DNA of 64,000 nucleotides, taken from Streptomyces longispororuber. GTDB lineage: Bacteria > Actinomycetota > Actinomycetes > Streptomycetales > Streptomycetaceae. The notes under the pieces are model-generated. The model was not told where the DNA came from, made no database searches, and worked only from the letters and a program-made list of their open reading frames with translations. Numbering within the stretch: position 1 is the first letter of the stretch; the number at the start of each line of letters is the position of its first letter. The DNA lies in contig NZ_BNBT01000010.1 of NCBI RefSeq assembly GCF_014656095.1, positions 43,089 through 107,088 of the forward strand, read 5' to 3'. Both the position numbers and the translations under genes were made by a program. Of this stretch, positions 34,814 through 43,816 are shown piece by piece.

Positions 34814-35089
34814 TCAGAGAGCGCCGGCGGCGACGTTGGGCAGGGAGGGCAGTTCGATGTAGTCGACAACTGACCAGTTGGTGGTGTGGCGCTTGATCAT
34901 GGCTTGGCCGCTGTTCTGCACGTTGTCACCGGGGCCGGTACCGGGGGACAGGATCGGGGCGGTGGGGCCACTGATGCTGGAGGTCTGCTGGTTCTTGTTG
35001 GTGTCCGCGGTAGCGGTGCCGGCGGCGGCCAGCGCGAGGGCGCCGGTGACCAGGGCGAGCGTGACGGAGCGCGTGATCGTCTTGTTCAT
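34814..35089 (-). CDS. Small secreted protein, ADTNKNQQ family, copy 1
   Basis: A 91-residue protein with a signal peptide (SVTLALVTGALALAAAGTAT-A) and a short mature part. The mature N-terminus reads DTNKNQQTSSISGPTAPILS, and a second shared block reads KRHTTNWSVVDYIE. Both blocks recur in the copies at 35.1 and 47.6 kb. No Cys, no catalytic residues. It resembles chaplins or rodlins only in size and export. Possibly a surface-structure or extracellular-matrix protein; function unknown. Confidence 0.8.
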   Translation of the reverse strand: MNKTITRSVTLALVTGALALAAAGTATADTNKNQQTSSISGPTAPILSPGTGPGDNVQNSGQAMIKRHTTNWSVVDYIELPSLPNVAAGAL

Positions 35090-35144
35090 CAGGTGTGCCT
35101 GCTTTCGTGTGTCGATGTGTGCCGGACGGTCGGTGGGAGCGGGT

Positions 35145-35477
35145 TCAGCGGCCGAAGTTGTCTTCGTTGATTTCCACCTCGCGGTCGTTCGGCCCGCCCT
35201 TCTGCCCCATCTCCTGATGGCTGCCGGCGGCGCCGACGTAGTCGAGGACGGCCCAGTTGGTGGTGTGGGCCTTGTCGGTGAGCTGTTGGCTGTTCTGGCC
35301 GTTGTCCGGGTGGCCGTGGTGATGGCCGCCGTTCGGGGACAGCAGCGGCAGGGTGGGGCCGCTGATGCTGGAGGTCTGCTGGTTCTTGTTGGTGTCCGCG
35401 GCGGCGGTGCCGGCGGCGGCCAGGGCCAGGGCCGCGGTCAGGAGCGTGGTGGCGGTGATACGCGTGTGTGTACGCAT
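35145..35477 (-). CDS. Small secreted protein, ADTNKNQQ family, copy 2
   Basis: A 110-residue protein starting at ATG 35477, with a signal peptide ending GTAAADT. The mature part begins with the same 14-residue block as copy 1, then a Gly/His-rich linker (GGHHHGHPDNGQNS), then KAHTTNWAVLDYVGAAG and an acidic tail. It is in tandem with copy 1 and the divergent member at 35.6 kb, all on the minus strand. The poly-His stretch could bind metal; that is speculation. Confidence 0.8.
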   Translation of the reverse strand: MRTHTRITATTLLTAALALAAAGTAAADTNKNQQTSSISGPTLPLLSPNGGHHHGHPDNGQNSQQLTDKAHTTNWAVLDYVGAAGSHQEMGQKGGPNDREVEINEDNFGR

Positions 35478-35581
35478 GGGGGAGCTCTCTCGGGTGGGGC
35501 GAGCGGGAGACAGGGGATGTGCGACGCCCTTGCGCGGCGGCCGACCGGGAGGAGTGCGGCCCGCGGCCGCGAAGGGGGCGG

Positions 35582-35890
35582 TCAGGGCAGCAGACCGGTG
35601 ACCGTCTCGACCTTGGCGTAGTCGACGAGCGCGGTGTTGACCGTGCCGTTCTTCACCATGTTCTGGCCGGTGACCTGCACGTTCGAGCAGTCGCCGACGT
35701 CCGCGCCGGGTGACAGGAGCACCACGTTGCAGAGCATGGTGGACTTCTCGGTGGCGGTGTTGGTGTCGGCGGCTGCGACACCTGAACCTGCCATCAGCGC
35801 GGCGCCGGTCAGAGCGGCGGTCAGAGCGGCGGTCAGGCCCGCCGGCCTCCGGGCGTGTTCGGTGCGCACGGGCATGATGTATCGCCCCAT
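35582..35890 (-). CDS. Small secreted protein, divergent family member with two Cys
   Basis: A 102-residue protein from ATG 35890 with a signal peptide ending SGVAAADT. The mature sequence DTNTATEKSTMLCNVVLLSP ... GDCSNVQVTGQNMVKNGTVN and NTALVDYAKVETVTGLLP shares the DTN start, the LSPG element, the TGQ.M and T-N-x-x-V-D-Y pattern with copies 1 and 2, but adds two cysteines that may pair. A degenerate copy lies at 48.0-48.25 kb, again directly upstream of an ADTNK-type gene. Confidence 0.78.
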   Translation of the reverse strand: MGRYIMPVRTEHARRPAGLTAALTAALTGAALMAGSGVAAADTNTATEKSTMLCNVVLLSPGADVGDCSNVQVTGQNMVKNGTVNTALVDYAKVETVTGLLP

Positions 35891-36261
35891 GAGGGGTTCC
35901 TCGTTTCGTTTGCTGAACGGTCCCCGGGTGCGGGCCGGGCCGGGAGGTGAAGGGCAGACGTCCATGCGTACGGCGCCGACTTCCGCTGTGTCGTCTCGTC
36001 GTATGAACGCCTGACGTACTGTCCAACGGTCCTACCGGTACAAGGTCACGACGCCTGAAGGATCATCACGCTGTCGCCGTGTTGACCTCGTGCGGCGCCG
36101 TTCGCCCTGATCTAGGCGCGCTGCGGGCGGACACCCGGCGAGGCGGGGGCGAGGGCGCGGGGAGCACCGGACAGCCCGCGGGCGCCGTGCGCCTTCGGTC
36201 GGCCGGTTCTCCCGGCCTCCGTGGCCACGGCGCCCACGGAACGGAGCGGCGTGCGTGTGTA
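35891..36261. other. Intergenic region between PKS and secreted-protein genes
   Basis: Contains the 3' flank of the PKS gene and the promoter region of the secreted-protein set. GC-rich inverted repeats near 36200-36245 may terminate PKS transcription. No gene seen. Confidence 0.45.
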
Positions 36262-39200
36262 CTACGCCGATGCGGCAGCGGGCGCTGCCGGTACGCCTGT
36301 GCCGGGCCCGGCGTGCTGGGTGTGCAGGCGTTGGTGGATGAGGCGGGCGATGCGGGTCAGACTGCCCTCCTCCGCCTGGAGTTCGGACGGGGAGAGGCGG
36401 ATGTCGAAGTACTCGCGAGTGCGTACCAGGAGTTCGGCGCCCATGAGGGAGTCGAGGCCGAACTCGCTGAGTGGCCGGTCGGCGGGCAGTTCGGCGGGGT
36501 CGGTGTGCATGACGGTGGCGAGCAGGCCGGCCAGGGCCGTGGTGATGGCCTGTACCGCGTCCTCGGGTGTCATCGAGGCCAGGGAGCGCAGGAGCTCCTC
36601 GCGGGAGTCGTCCGTCGCGGCCGCGTGGGCCGGGATGACCTGCAGGAAGCGGGGCGCAGCGAGGGCGGGCAGTACGCGCCGGGCGCGGGCCCAGCCCATC
36701 TTGCTGACGCCGGCCACGTCGGCGCCGTCGGCCAGGACGTCGTCCGCCGCGGCGAGGAGTGCTTCGGCGTCCACGGGTTCGATGCCGAGGGAGTGCAGGG
36801 CCGTGTGCAGGTTGTTGCGGTCGACGTATCCCGTTCGGGAGACCGCGCCCCAGGAGAGGGTGGTGCCGGGCAGTCCGGTGCGCCGACGGGCTCGGGCGAG
36901 GGCTTCGAGGTAGTTGTTGCCCGCGACGTACGGCGCTTGGTGCATGTTCCCCAGGCAGGCGGCCATCGACGACCAGAGCAGGAACACGTCGAGGTCGTGG
37001 CCGGCGGTCAAGCGGTGCAGGACGGCGGCGCCGGCCGCCTTGGGCGCCAGGACGGCGGCGAAGCGTTCGTCGGTGAGGTCGGTCAGGGGGGCGTCGTCGA
37101 GCTGCATGGCGCAGTGGACCACGCCGCGCAGCGGGTGACCGGTGGCGGCCACCGCGGACAGCACGTGACGCATGGCGGTCTCGTCGGTGACGTCGGCGGC
37201 GTAAGGGGTGGCGGTGACGCCCCGGCGGGTGAGGCGTTCGAGCACGGTGTCCGCTTCGGGCGCGTGCGCGCCCTGGCGGCTGACCAGAGCGAGGTGACGG
37301 GCGCCGTGACCGACCAGCCAGTCGGCGGTGGCGGCGCCGAACCCGCCCAGGCCGCCGGTGACGAGATAGGTGCCGGCGGGGTCAAGCGCCCTGGGGGCGA
37401 CCGGCGCGGGCTGGACGGGGACGGGCTCGTCGACCGGGGCGAAGGAGACGATGACCTTGCCGGTGTGGCGGGAGTGCTGCAGCAGGCGGAACGCCTCGTG
37501 CACGCGGGCGGCCGGATAGACGACGTGCGGCAGTGGCCGGTAGGCACCGGTGCGGATGCCGTCCGTGACGTCGGCGAAGAGTTCGGCGGCCGCCGCCGGT
37601 TCGGACAGCAGGCCGTTGAGGTCGACGCCGAAGTAGGTGAGGTTGTGCAGGAACGGACGTGCCGGCAGGGGCTTGTCCTCGAGCATGTCGCGTTTGCCCA
37701 GCTCGATGAAGCGACCGCCGGGACGCAGGAGTTCCAGGCTGCGGGCGATCGCTTGGCCGTTGAGCGAGTTGACGACCACGTCGACACCGCGCCCACCGGT
37801 CAGCTCCCGTACCCGGGCGGCGAATTCCAGGGTGCGTGAATCCAGGACGTGGTCGGCTCCCAGGGCGGTGAGCAGGTCGCGTTTGGTGTCGCTGCCCGCC
37901 GTGGCGATGACCTTCGCCCCGATGAGACGGGCGTACTGCAGCACGGCGAGGCCGATGCCGCCGGCGCCTCCGTGTACGAGGACGGTCTCTCCCGGCGCCA
38001 GGCGGGCCAGGCGGGCCAGGCTGTGATGGACGGTGGCGAAGACGACGGGCAGGGTGGCCGCCTCTGCGAAGCTCATGCCGTCGGGGATGCGGCCGACGGC
38101 TTGTGCGTCCACGACGACGTGCGAGGCCAGCGCCGAGGGCGCCAGGCCGAACACGCGGTCGCCGGGCGTCCAGGCGGTGACGTCCGGCCCGACCGCGGTG
38201 ACCACGCCGGCGCACTCCATGCCCAGGTCCTGGGCGGTGGCGGTGCCCTCGACGGCCTCGGACGGCAGCAGGCCGTTGACCTGGAGGGTGTCGCGGTAGT
38301 TGAGGCCCGCGGCCTTGACCGCGACGGTGATGCGGCCGCTGCCCGGGTCGGCGGCGGGGCACTCCTGCCAGACCAGTCGGTAGGACAGTCCGGGGTCGCG
38401 CACCGCCAGGGTGTAGCGGCCTGCCGGTGCGGTGGCGGGCGCGTGGTGCGCGGGGCGCTCGGTCTCGCGCGGGACGAAACGGCCGCCGCCGCGGGTGAGG
38501 ACGACCTCGTCCTCGGCTGAGGGGGCGAGCAGTTCCCGGGCGAGGCGACGGGCGTCGTCGGCGGGGTCGTCGCCGCGGTCGAGACTGACCCGGTGGACCA
38601 CCAGTTCGGGCCGCTCGTTGGCCAGGGTACGGGCAGCGCCCCAGATGGGTGCGTCGCCGGGGTGGGCGGGACGCTCGGGCGCGGGCAGTACCCCGCTGGG
38701 GCGGGTGACCAGCCAGGTCCTGGTCCGCACGGAGTCCGGCAGCCGGTCGCGGGCCGACGCCAGGGCCTTGAAGGCCGCGATCCTGCGGGTGGTGCGGGTG
38801 ACGACGCTTGCGGGCTCGTCCTCCGGTTCAGCGAGCAGCAGGACGGCGACGGCTTCCTGGGCGCCCTCGGCGACCGGGGCGGACACGTCGTCGAGGGAGG
38901 TGACGGTGGCGTTGCCCAGCAGCGCGGCCAGGGCCCGGGCCAGCGGTTCCTCGGCCGGGCTCTCGACGCCGATGGCCCAGGTCGTGCCGGCCGGGGGATC
39001 GGCCGGCACGGGCGGCGCGACGACACGGTCCTGCGCGGTGGCCACGTAGAGCGAGAACTGGGTGGGGTCGGGCCCGGTCCCGGTGCCGGTGCGCACCACA
39101 TCGGTGAAGCCGCACTTCTCCAGCAGGGGCGGCCACTGCTCGTGGCTCAACAGCAGGCTGTCGGGGCGCAGGGTCTGGTCGCTGCGGCGCCAGAAGCTGT

Positions 39201-42200
39201 CGAGGGCCCCGAAGAAACCGCAGAGTTGCACGGTGTCGTGGGACTCCACCGCCAGCAGCCGGCCGCCGGGAGCCAGCAACCGGCTGACGCGGCGCAGGGC
39301 GGTGACCAGGTCGGCGGCGGTGTGCAGGGCGTTGGCTGCCAGGACGACGTCGAATCCACCCTCAGGCAGTTGCTGGTCGTCGGGTTCGGCGTTGAGGTCG
39401 AACGTGCGGTAGTCGACGAAGTCGTAGGCGGCGAAACGGTGTTCGGCGGGGCTGAGCAAGGTCGCCGAGACGTCGGTGAAGGTGTAGCGGGTGCGCTCGG
39501 CGGGCAGCGCCGACAGGACGGCGGCGGTGAGGCCTCCGGTGCCCGCGCCGATCTCCAGGACCCTCAGCGGCCGGTCCTCGGGCCAGCACCGGACGATCTC
39601 CTCCATCACGGCACGGGTGAGGAGGTTGGTGAAACGGTTACGCGGACCGAGGTCGAAGAATTGCTGGTAGCGGACCGTGTCGGAGGTCAGCAACTGGATC
39701 GGGTCGACGGTGCCGCGCAGCAGGCCGGGCAGGTGTTGCACGTGCCGGGCGGCCAGTCCCACTTCGGGGCCGCCGGCGGGATTCTCCGCGAGGAGCGCGC
39801 GCAGCGGCTCCCCGTCCCGGCGGGGCTCACCCGTCAACTGCCAGCGTCCGTCGGGGCGCAGACGGGTCACGCCGTGCCGCTGCAGATCGGGAAGCACGGC
39901 CTTGAGCAGGCGGCGGTGCTGGGGCAGCAGTCCCGCGTCGAGCAGGTCCTTGACGGTGAAGGGCGCCGTGGGCTCCGGCAGGAAGTCCGCGAGGACCGCG
40001 GGCCAGCAGCGTGCGATGAAGTCCCGCGCGGCGTGCGTGACCTGATGCAGGCCGGAGTCCCGCCAGGTCCTGTCGAGTTCCGCGATCCGGTCGGCGGCGG
40101 ATGCCAGCAGAGCGGCCGACGAGGGCAGGTGCGGAGCGGCGCCCGTGGTCTCCGGCCGGGGAGCGGCTCGCAGGACGGTGCGCTGGACGCTCAGGGGTGT
40201 ACGGCCGCTGGGCATCCGCCGAAGGCACAGGCGGTCGATCTCGACGGCGACCGTACCGTCCTGATCGGTGATCGTGATGTCCCAGCACGCCTCGGGCTCG
40301 ACGGCGGTCCGTGCGCGTACGTGGACGAAGCCGGAGGGGCCGGGGGGCCGCCATACGCGCAGGGCGCGCAGGCCGGTGGGCAGGTATGCGTGGTTGTCCG
40401 CGCGCTCTGCGAGCAGCAGCGGGGCGCCCGCCTGGAAGGCCGCGTCCAGGACGGGCGGAAAGATCTCCCAGGTCTGGTCGGGCCCGTCGTAGCCGTAGGA
40501 GGCGAGCACCTCGCCGTCACCGGTCCACAGGTCGTGAAGCAGCCGGAAGGCGGGGCCGTAGGCGAGGCCGAGGCGCCGGCACGCGTCGTAGTACCTCGTG
40601 GCGTCGAGGTGGTGCGAGCTGCGCGCCCGCGCCGCCTCGGTGTCGACGGCCGTCGGGGAGCGGCCGATCAGGGTGTGCACCTGGGCGGTCGCCACGGGCC
40701 GGCTCTCGGCGCCACGGCCTTCGCCGGCGCCGACGGTCACCGTGCCGCTGTCGGGTTGCACGGCCGTCTGCAGGCGCCGGTCCCCGGGGTCCGGCCAGGA
40801 CAGGGACAGCGGGCGAGTGATGCGCAGGTGCCTGACCTCGACCGGTGCCCGCACCGCGCGCCGCCCCGCGGCCAGCACCATCTCGGCGTAGGCGGCGGCG
40901 GGCACCACCACCGCGTCGTCGACCAGGTGGTCGCCGAGCCAGGGCACCAACTGGGGTTCGACGGTGGCCTCCCACAATGGGAGCGGGCCGGGCAGCCGTT
41001 CGCCGAGCAGCGGGTGCTCGAAGTGGCCTGTGCCGCTGCTGCGCTCCCAGTCGGTGGGCCCGCCGTGCCAGTGCCGCCGGCGCTGCCAGGGGTAGGAGGG
41101 CAGATCGGCCACGCGGGCGGGAGAGGGGAAGTGGGCACGCCAGTCCACTTCGGCGCCGGCCGCGATCAACGCGGCGACGGAGACGGCCACGGCCTGTGGG
41201 CCGGGGGCGTCCCGGTGGAGTGTCGGTACGTGGACGGCGCCGGTGCGGCGCAGGTAAGGGCGCAGCACCGGGTGCGGGCCGATCTCCACGACGACGCCCA
41301 CCCGGTCGTCGAGCGCGTGCGCGGCGGCCTCGGCGAAGCGGACCGGCTCGCGCACGTTGCGCCACCAGTACCGGGCCGTCAGCTCCTCCCCGGGAAGGGA
41401 TGTGCCCGTGACCGTGGAGACGAACGGGACGCGGGCCACGGAAGGGCGCAGGTCCGCCAGGGCGTCGCGAAGGGGCCCGGCGGCGCACTCCATGGCGCGG
41501 CTGTGGAAGGCGTAATCGAGGTCCAGTTCGCGGAAGAAGACGTCGCGGGCCGCCAGCGCGGTGCCCAGAGCGGTCAGTGCCTCCGGGTCGCCCGCCACGG
41601 TGACGTCCCGGTCGCTGTTGATCCCGGCGATCTCCAGCGCGTCCCCATAGGGGGCGAGCGCTTCGCGGGCCTGGTCCTCCGGCAGGCCGACGGCCGCCAT
41701 CCGGCCGCTTCCGGCGGTGGCAGCCTGGGCACGGCCACGCGCGGCGATCACCTGCGCGGCCTGGTCCAGCGTGAGTGCCCCGGCGACATGGGCGGCAGCG
41801 ATCTCGCCGACGCTGTGCCCGAAGACCGCCGCGGGACGCACCCCGCGCGCGGCGAGGTGGGCGGACAGGCCGAGCTGGACGGCGAACAGCAGGGGCTGGG
41901 CAACCTCGGTACGGTGCCACCGGTCCGGTGCCGGGCGGGCCAGCTCGCGCGCCACCGACCAGCCCAGGTGTGCGGTGAGCGCGGCGTCCGCCTCCTCGAC
42001 CGCGGCCCGGAAGACGGGGTCGTGGGCCAGCAGGTCGGCGGCCATACCGGGCCACTGGGAGGCGTTGCCGCAGAAGGCGAAGGCCACGGCGCCACGGTCC
42101 GTCGGCGGCCTGACGGCTCCCGCGGCGGGCCGGCCGTCGAAGAGGGACTCCAGCTCCTCGGCGGCCTGCCGCCCGCTGCCCGCGAGGACGGTGGCCCGGT

Positions 42201-43668
42201 GCGCGTGCGTGCTGCGGCGCCGGGTGCTGGTGTGGGCCAGGTCGTAGAACTCCTCGGGGGCGGCTTGCCGCAGCCGCGTGGAGACCCGTGCCGCCAGCTC
42301 TTTGAGCGCCGTGGCCGAGCGGGCGGAGACCGTCACCGGAAGCAGGCCGGGGGACGCCGGTACGGCGGGAGGGGAGGCCGGGGGCGCAGTGAGTACGACG
42401 TGGGCGTTGACGCCGCCGAAGCCGAAGGAGTTCACGCCGACCGCGGCCCGCGGATGCAGGCCCACCGCGACGGGCTCCACGGTCGGGGCCAGCCCCAGCT
42501 CCGCGAAGTCGATCCCGGGGTTGAGGGGCTGGGCGTGCAGGGTCGCCGGTGCCGTGCCGTGCCGCAGCACGAGCAGCGCCTTGAACAACCCGGCCATCCC
42601 CGAGGCGGGCTCCAGGTGCCCCAGGTTCGACTTCACCGAACCGATCGGCAGCCGCCCGGCCGCTCGGCGCCGGCCCAGAGCCCTTCCGACCGCCTGCGCC
42701 TCCGCCGGGTCCCCCACCGTCGTCCCGGTGCCGTGTGCCTCGAAGTAGACCAGGTCGTCAGGGCGCACGTACGTGCCCTCGTACACCTCGCGCAGCAGCG
42801 CCTCCTGCGCCGCGGAGCTGGGCAGCGCCAAACCCATGGTGCGCCCGTCGCTGTTGACCCCGGTACCGGCGATCACCGCGTGCACGCGGTCCCCGTCGGC
42901 CACCGCGTCGGCCAGCCGCTTCAGGACGACCACGCCTCCTCCCTCGGCGCGCACGAAACCGTCGGCCTCGGCGGAGAACGCCGCGCACCGGCCGCGCCGC
43001 GACAGCATCGACGCGGCGGAGAAACCGACGAACCCCTCCGGTCCGGACAGGATGTTGACCCCGCCGGCGACGGCGACGCGGCCCGGCCCTTCCAGCAGGG
43101 CGCGGCAGGCGCGGTCCAGCGCCACCAGGGAGGAGGAACAGGCGGTGTCGATCACCATGCTGGGGCCGCGCAGGTCCAAAAAGTAGGACAGGCGGTTGGC
43201 GACGATCGACAGGGCGCCACCGCTCATGCCGTAGGGCGTCTGCCCCTCCCGCAGCCGTGACTGGAGCCGGGCGTAGGACATGTCGGAGACGCCGATGAAG
43301 ACCGGGCTCGGGGTGCCGGCCAGGGATTCGGCGGGGATGCCGGCGTCGTCGAGCGCCTCGACGACCAGCTCCAGCGCCAACCGCTGCTGGGGGTCCATGG
43401 ACGCGGCCTCGACCGGGGCGATGCCGAAGTACCCCGCGTCGAACTCCGCGACATCGGTCAGGAACCCGCCGGCCGCCGTGTAACTGCGAAACGGCCGCTG
43501 AGGTCCCGGGTCCACGCGAAGCGCCCGGTCGAAGCGGTCCTCGGGCATCCGGCCCACCAGGTCTCGGCCTTGTGACAGGGCCTCCCACAGGTCGGTCAGG
43601 TTCATCAGTCCACCCGGCAGGCGACAGCCCACTCCGACGACGGCGACAGCCCGTCCGGTCACATCCAT
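36262..43668 (-). CDS. Iterative highly reducing type I PKS (KS-AT-DH-MT-ER-KR-ACP)
   Basis: A single protein of 2468 residues from ATG 43668, with AAAAGGA 8 nt upstream (in-frame ATGs at 43677 and 43701 are less well placed). Order of domains: KS (DTACSSSLVAL, EAHGTGT, KSNLGHLEPASG); AT (GHSVGEIAAAHVAG, about 617; substrate box YAFHS, between the malonyl HAFH and methylmalonyl YASH types); DH (HLVDDAVVVP, about 911, with PPVLDAAFQ); C-methyltransferase (VLEIGAGTGGLTAA, about 1373); ER (LNYRDTLQ and VHGGAGGIGLAVLQ, about 1896); KR (TYLVTGGLGGFGAA, about 2104); ACP (FGLDSLMGAEL, about 2408). All catalytic motifs look intact. This is the order of fungal highly reducing PKSs and is rare in bacteria. 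There is no thioesterase or reductase release domain. The divergent OleA-type gene may take the product. Confidence 0.92.
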   Translation of the reverse strand: MDVTGRAVAVVGVGCRLPGGLMNLTDLWEALSQGRDLVGRMPEDRFDRALRVDPGPQRPFRSYTAAGGFLTDVAEFDAGYFGIAPVEAASMDPQQRLALELVVEALDDAGIPAESLAGTPSPVFIGVSDMSYARLQSRLREGQTPYGMSGGALSIVANRLSYFLDLRGPSMVIDTACSSSLVALDRACRALLEGPGRVAVAGGVNILSGPEGFVGFSAASMLSRRGRCAAFSAEADGFVRAEGGGVVVLKRLADAVADGDRVHAVIAGTGVNSDGRTMGLALPSSAAQEALLREVYEGTYVRPDDLVYFEAHGTGTTVGDPAEAQAVGRALGRRRAAGRLPIGSVKSNLGHLEPASGMAGLFKALLVLRHGTAPATLHAQPLNPGIDFAELGLAPTVEPVAVGLHPRAAVGVNSFGFGGVNAHVVLTAPPASPPAVPASPGLLPVTVSARSATALKELAARVSTRLRQAAPEEFYDLAHTSTRRRSTHAHRATVLAGSGRQAAEELESLFDGRPAAGAVRPPTDRGAVAFAFCGNASQWPGMAADLLAHDPVFRAAVEEADAALTAHLGWSVARELARPAPDRWHRTEVAQPLLFAVQLGLSAHLAARGVRPAAVFGHSVGEIAAAHVAGALTLDQAAQVIAARGRAQAATAGSGRMAAVGLPEDQAREALAPYGDALEIAGINSDRDVTVAGDPEALTALGTALAARDVFFRELDLDYAFHSRAMECAAGPLRDALADLRPSVARVPFVSTVTGTSLPGEELTARYWWRNVREPVRFAEAAAHALDDRVGVVVEIGPHPVLRPYLRRTGAVHVPTLHRDAPGPQAVAVSVAALIAAGAEVDWRAHFPSPARVADLPSYPWQRRRHWHGGPTDWERSSGTGHFEHPLLGERLPGPLPLWEATVEPQLVPWLGDHLVDDAVVVPAAAYAEMVLAAGRRAVRAPVEVRHLRITRPLSLSWPDPGDRRLQTAVQPDSGTVTVGAGEGRGAESRPVATAQVHTLIGRSPTAVDTEAARARSSHHLDATRYYDACRRLGLAYGPAFRLLHDLWTGDGEVLASYGYDGPDQTWEIFPPVLDAAFQAGAPLLLAERADNHAYLPTGLRALRVWRPPGPSGFVHVRARTAVEPEACWDITITDQDGTVAVEIDRLCLRRMPSGRTPLSVQRTVLRAAPRPETTGAAPHLPSSAALLASAADRIAELDRTWRDSGLHQVTHAARDFIARCWPAVLADFLPEPTAPFTVKDLLDAGLLPQHRRLLKAVLPDLQRHGVTRLRPDGRWQLTGEPRRDGEPLRALLAENPAGGPEVGLAARHVQHLPGLLRGTVDPIQLLTSDTVRYQQFFDLGPRNRFTNLLTRAVMEEIVRCWPEDRPLRVLEIGAGTGGLTAAVLSALPAERTRYTFTDVSATLLSPAEHRFAAYDFVDYRTFDLNAEPDDQQLPEGGFDVVLAANALHTAADLVTALRRVSRLLAPGGRLLAVESHDTVQLCGFFGALDSFWRRSDQTLRPDSLLLSHEQWPPLLEKCGFTDVVRTGTGTGPDPTQFSLYVATAQDRVVAPPVPADPPAGTTWAIGVESPAEEPLARALAALLGNATVTSLDDVSAPVAEGAQEAVAVLLLAEPEDEPASVVTRTTRRIAAFKALASARDRLPDSVRTRTWLVTRPSGVLPAPERPAHPGDAPIWGAARTLANERPELVVHRVSLDRGDDPADDARRLARELLAPSAEDEVVLTRGGGRFVPRETERPAHHAPATAPAGRYTLAVRDPGLSYRLVWQECPAADPGSGRITVAVKAAGLNYRDTLQVNGLLPSEAVEGTATAQDLGMECAGVVTAVGPDVTAWTPGDRVFGLAPSALASHVVVDAQAVGRIPDGMSFAEAATLPVVFATVHHSLARLARLAPGETVLVHGGAGGIGLAVLQYARLIGAKVIATAGSDTKRDLLTALGADHVLDSRTLEFAARVRELTGGRGVDVVVNSLNGQAIARSLELLRPGGRFIELGKRDMLEDKPLPARPFLHNLTYFGVDLNGLLSEPAAAAELFADVTDGIRTGAYRPLPHVVYPAARVHEAFRLLQHSRHTGKVIVSFAPVDEPVPVQPAPVAPRALDPAGTYLVTGGLGGFGAATADWLVGHGARHLALVSRQGAHAPEADTVLERLTRRGVTATPYAADVTDETAMRHVLSAVAATGHPLRGVVHCAMQLDDAPLTDLTDERFAAVLAPKAAGAAVLHRLTAGHDLDVFLLWSSMAACLGNMHQAPYVAGNNYLEALARARRRTGLPGTTLSWGAVSRTGYVDRNNLHTALHSLGIEPVDAEALLAAADDVLADGADVAGVSKMGWARARRVLPALAAPRFLQVIPAHAAATDDSREELLRSLASMTPEDAVQAITTALAGLLATVMHTDPAELPADRPLSEFGLDSLMGAELLVRTREYFDIRLSPSELQAEEGSLTRIARLIHQRLHTQHAGPGTGVPAAPAAASA

Positions 43669-43816
43669 ATCCCACATCCTTTTCCGTCTTTCTTGCGGCA
43701 ATGATTACCAGACGCGGAAGTTACTGCTTAGTCGGTTATCTGTGCGAGAAGTACACCTTTCGAATCATTGATATGAAATAAGCTGCTGCGTCGGTTTGTT
43801 GGCCTACGATGCCGGC
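43669..43816. promoter_or_regulatory. Divergent promoter region between PKS and second OleA gene
   Basis: A 148-bp AT-rich gap. It has an 8-bp inverted pair CAATGATT (43699-43706) and AATCATTG (43763-43770), 56 bp apart, which could be paired operator half-sites. Both promoters must lie here. Confidence 0.6.

Noticed and set aside
38593..43260. A 1555-residue open frame on the plus strand across the PKS gene
   Set aside because: It is the antisense shadow of the PKS. Its product is Gly/Arg/Val-rich low complexity with no domain, while the minus frame has seven intact catalytic domains.
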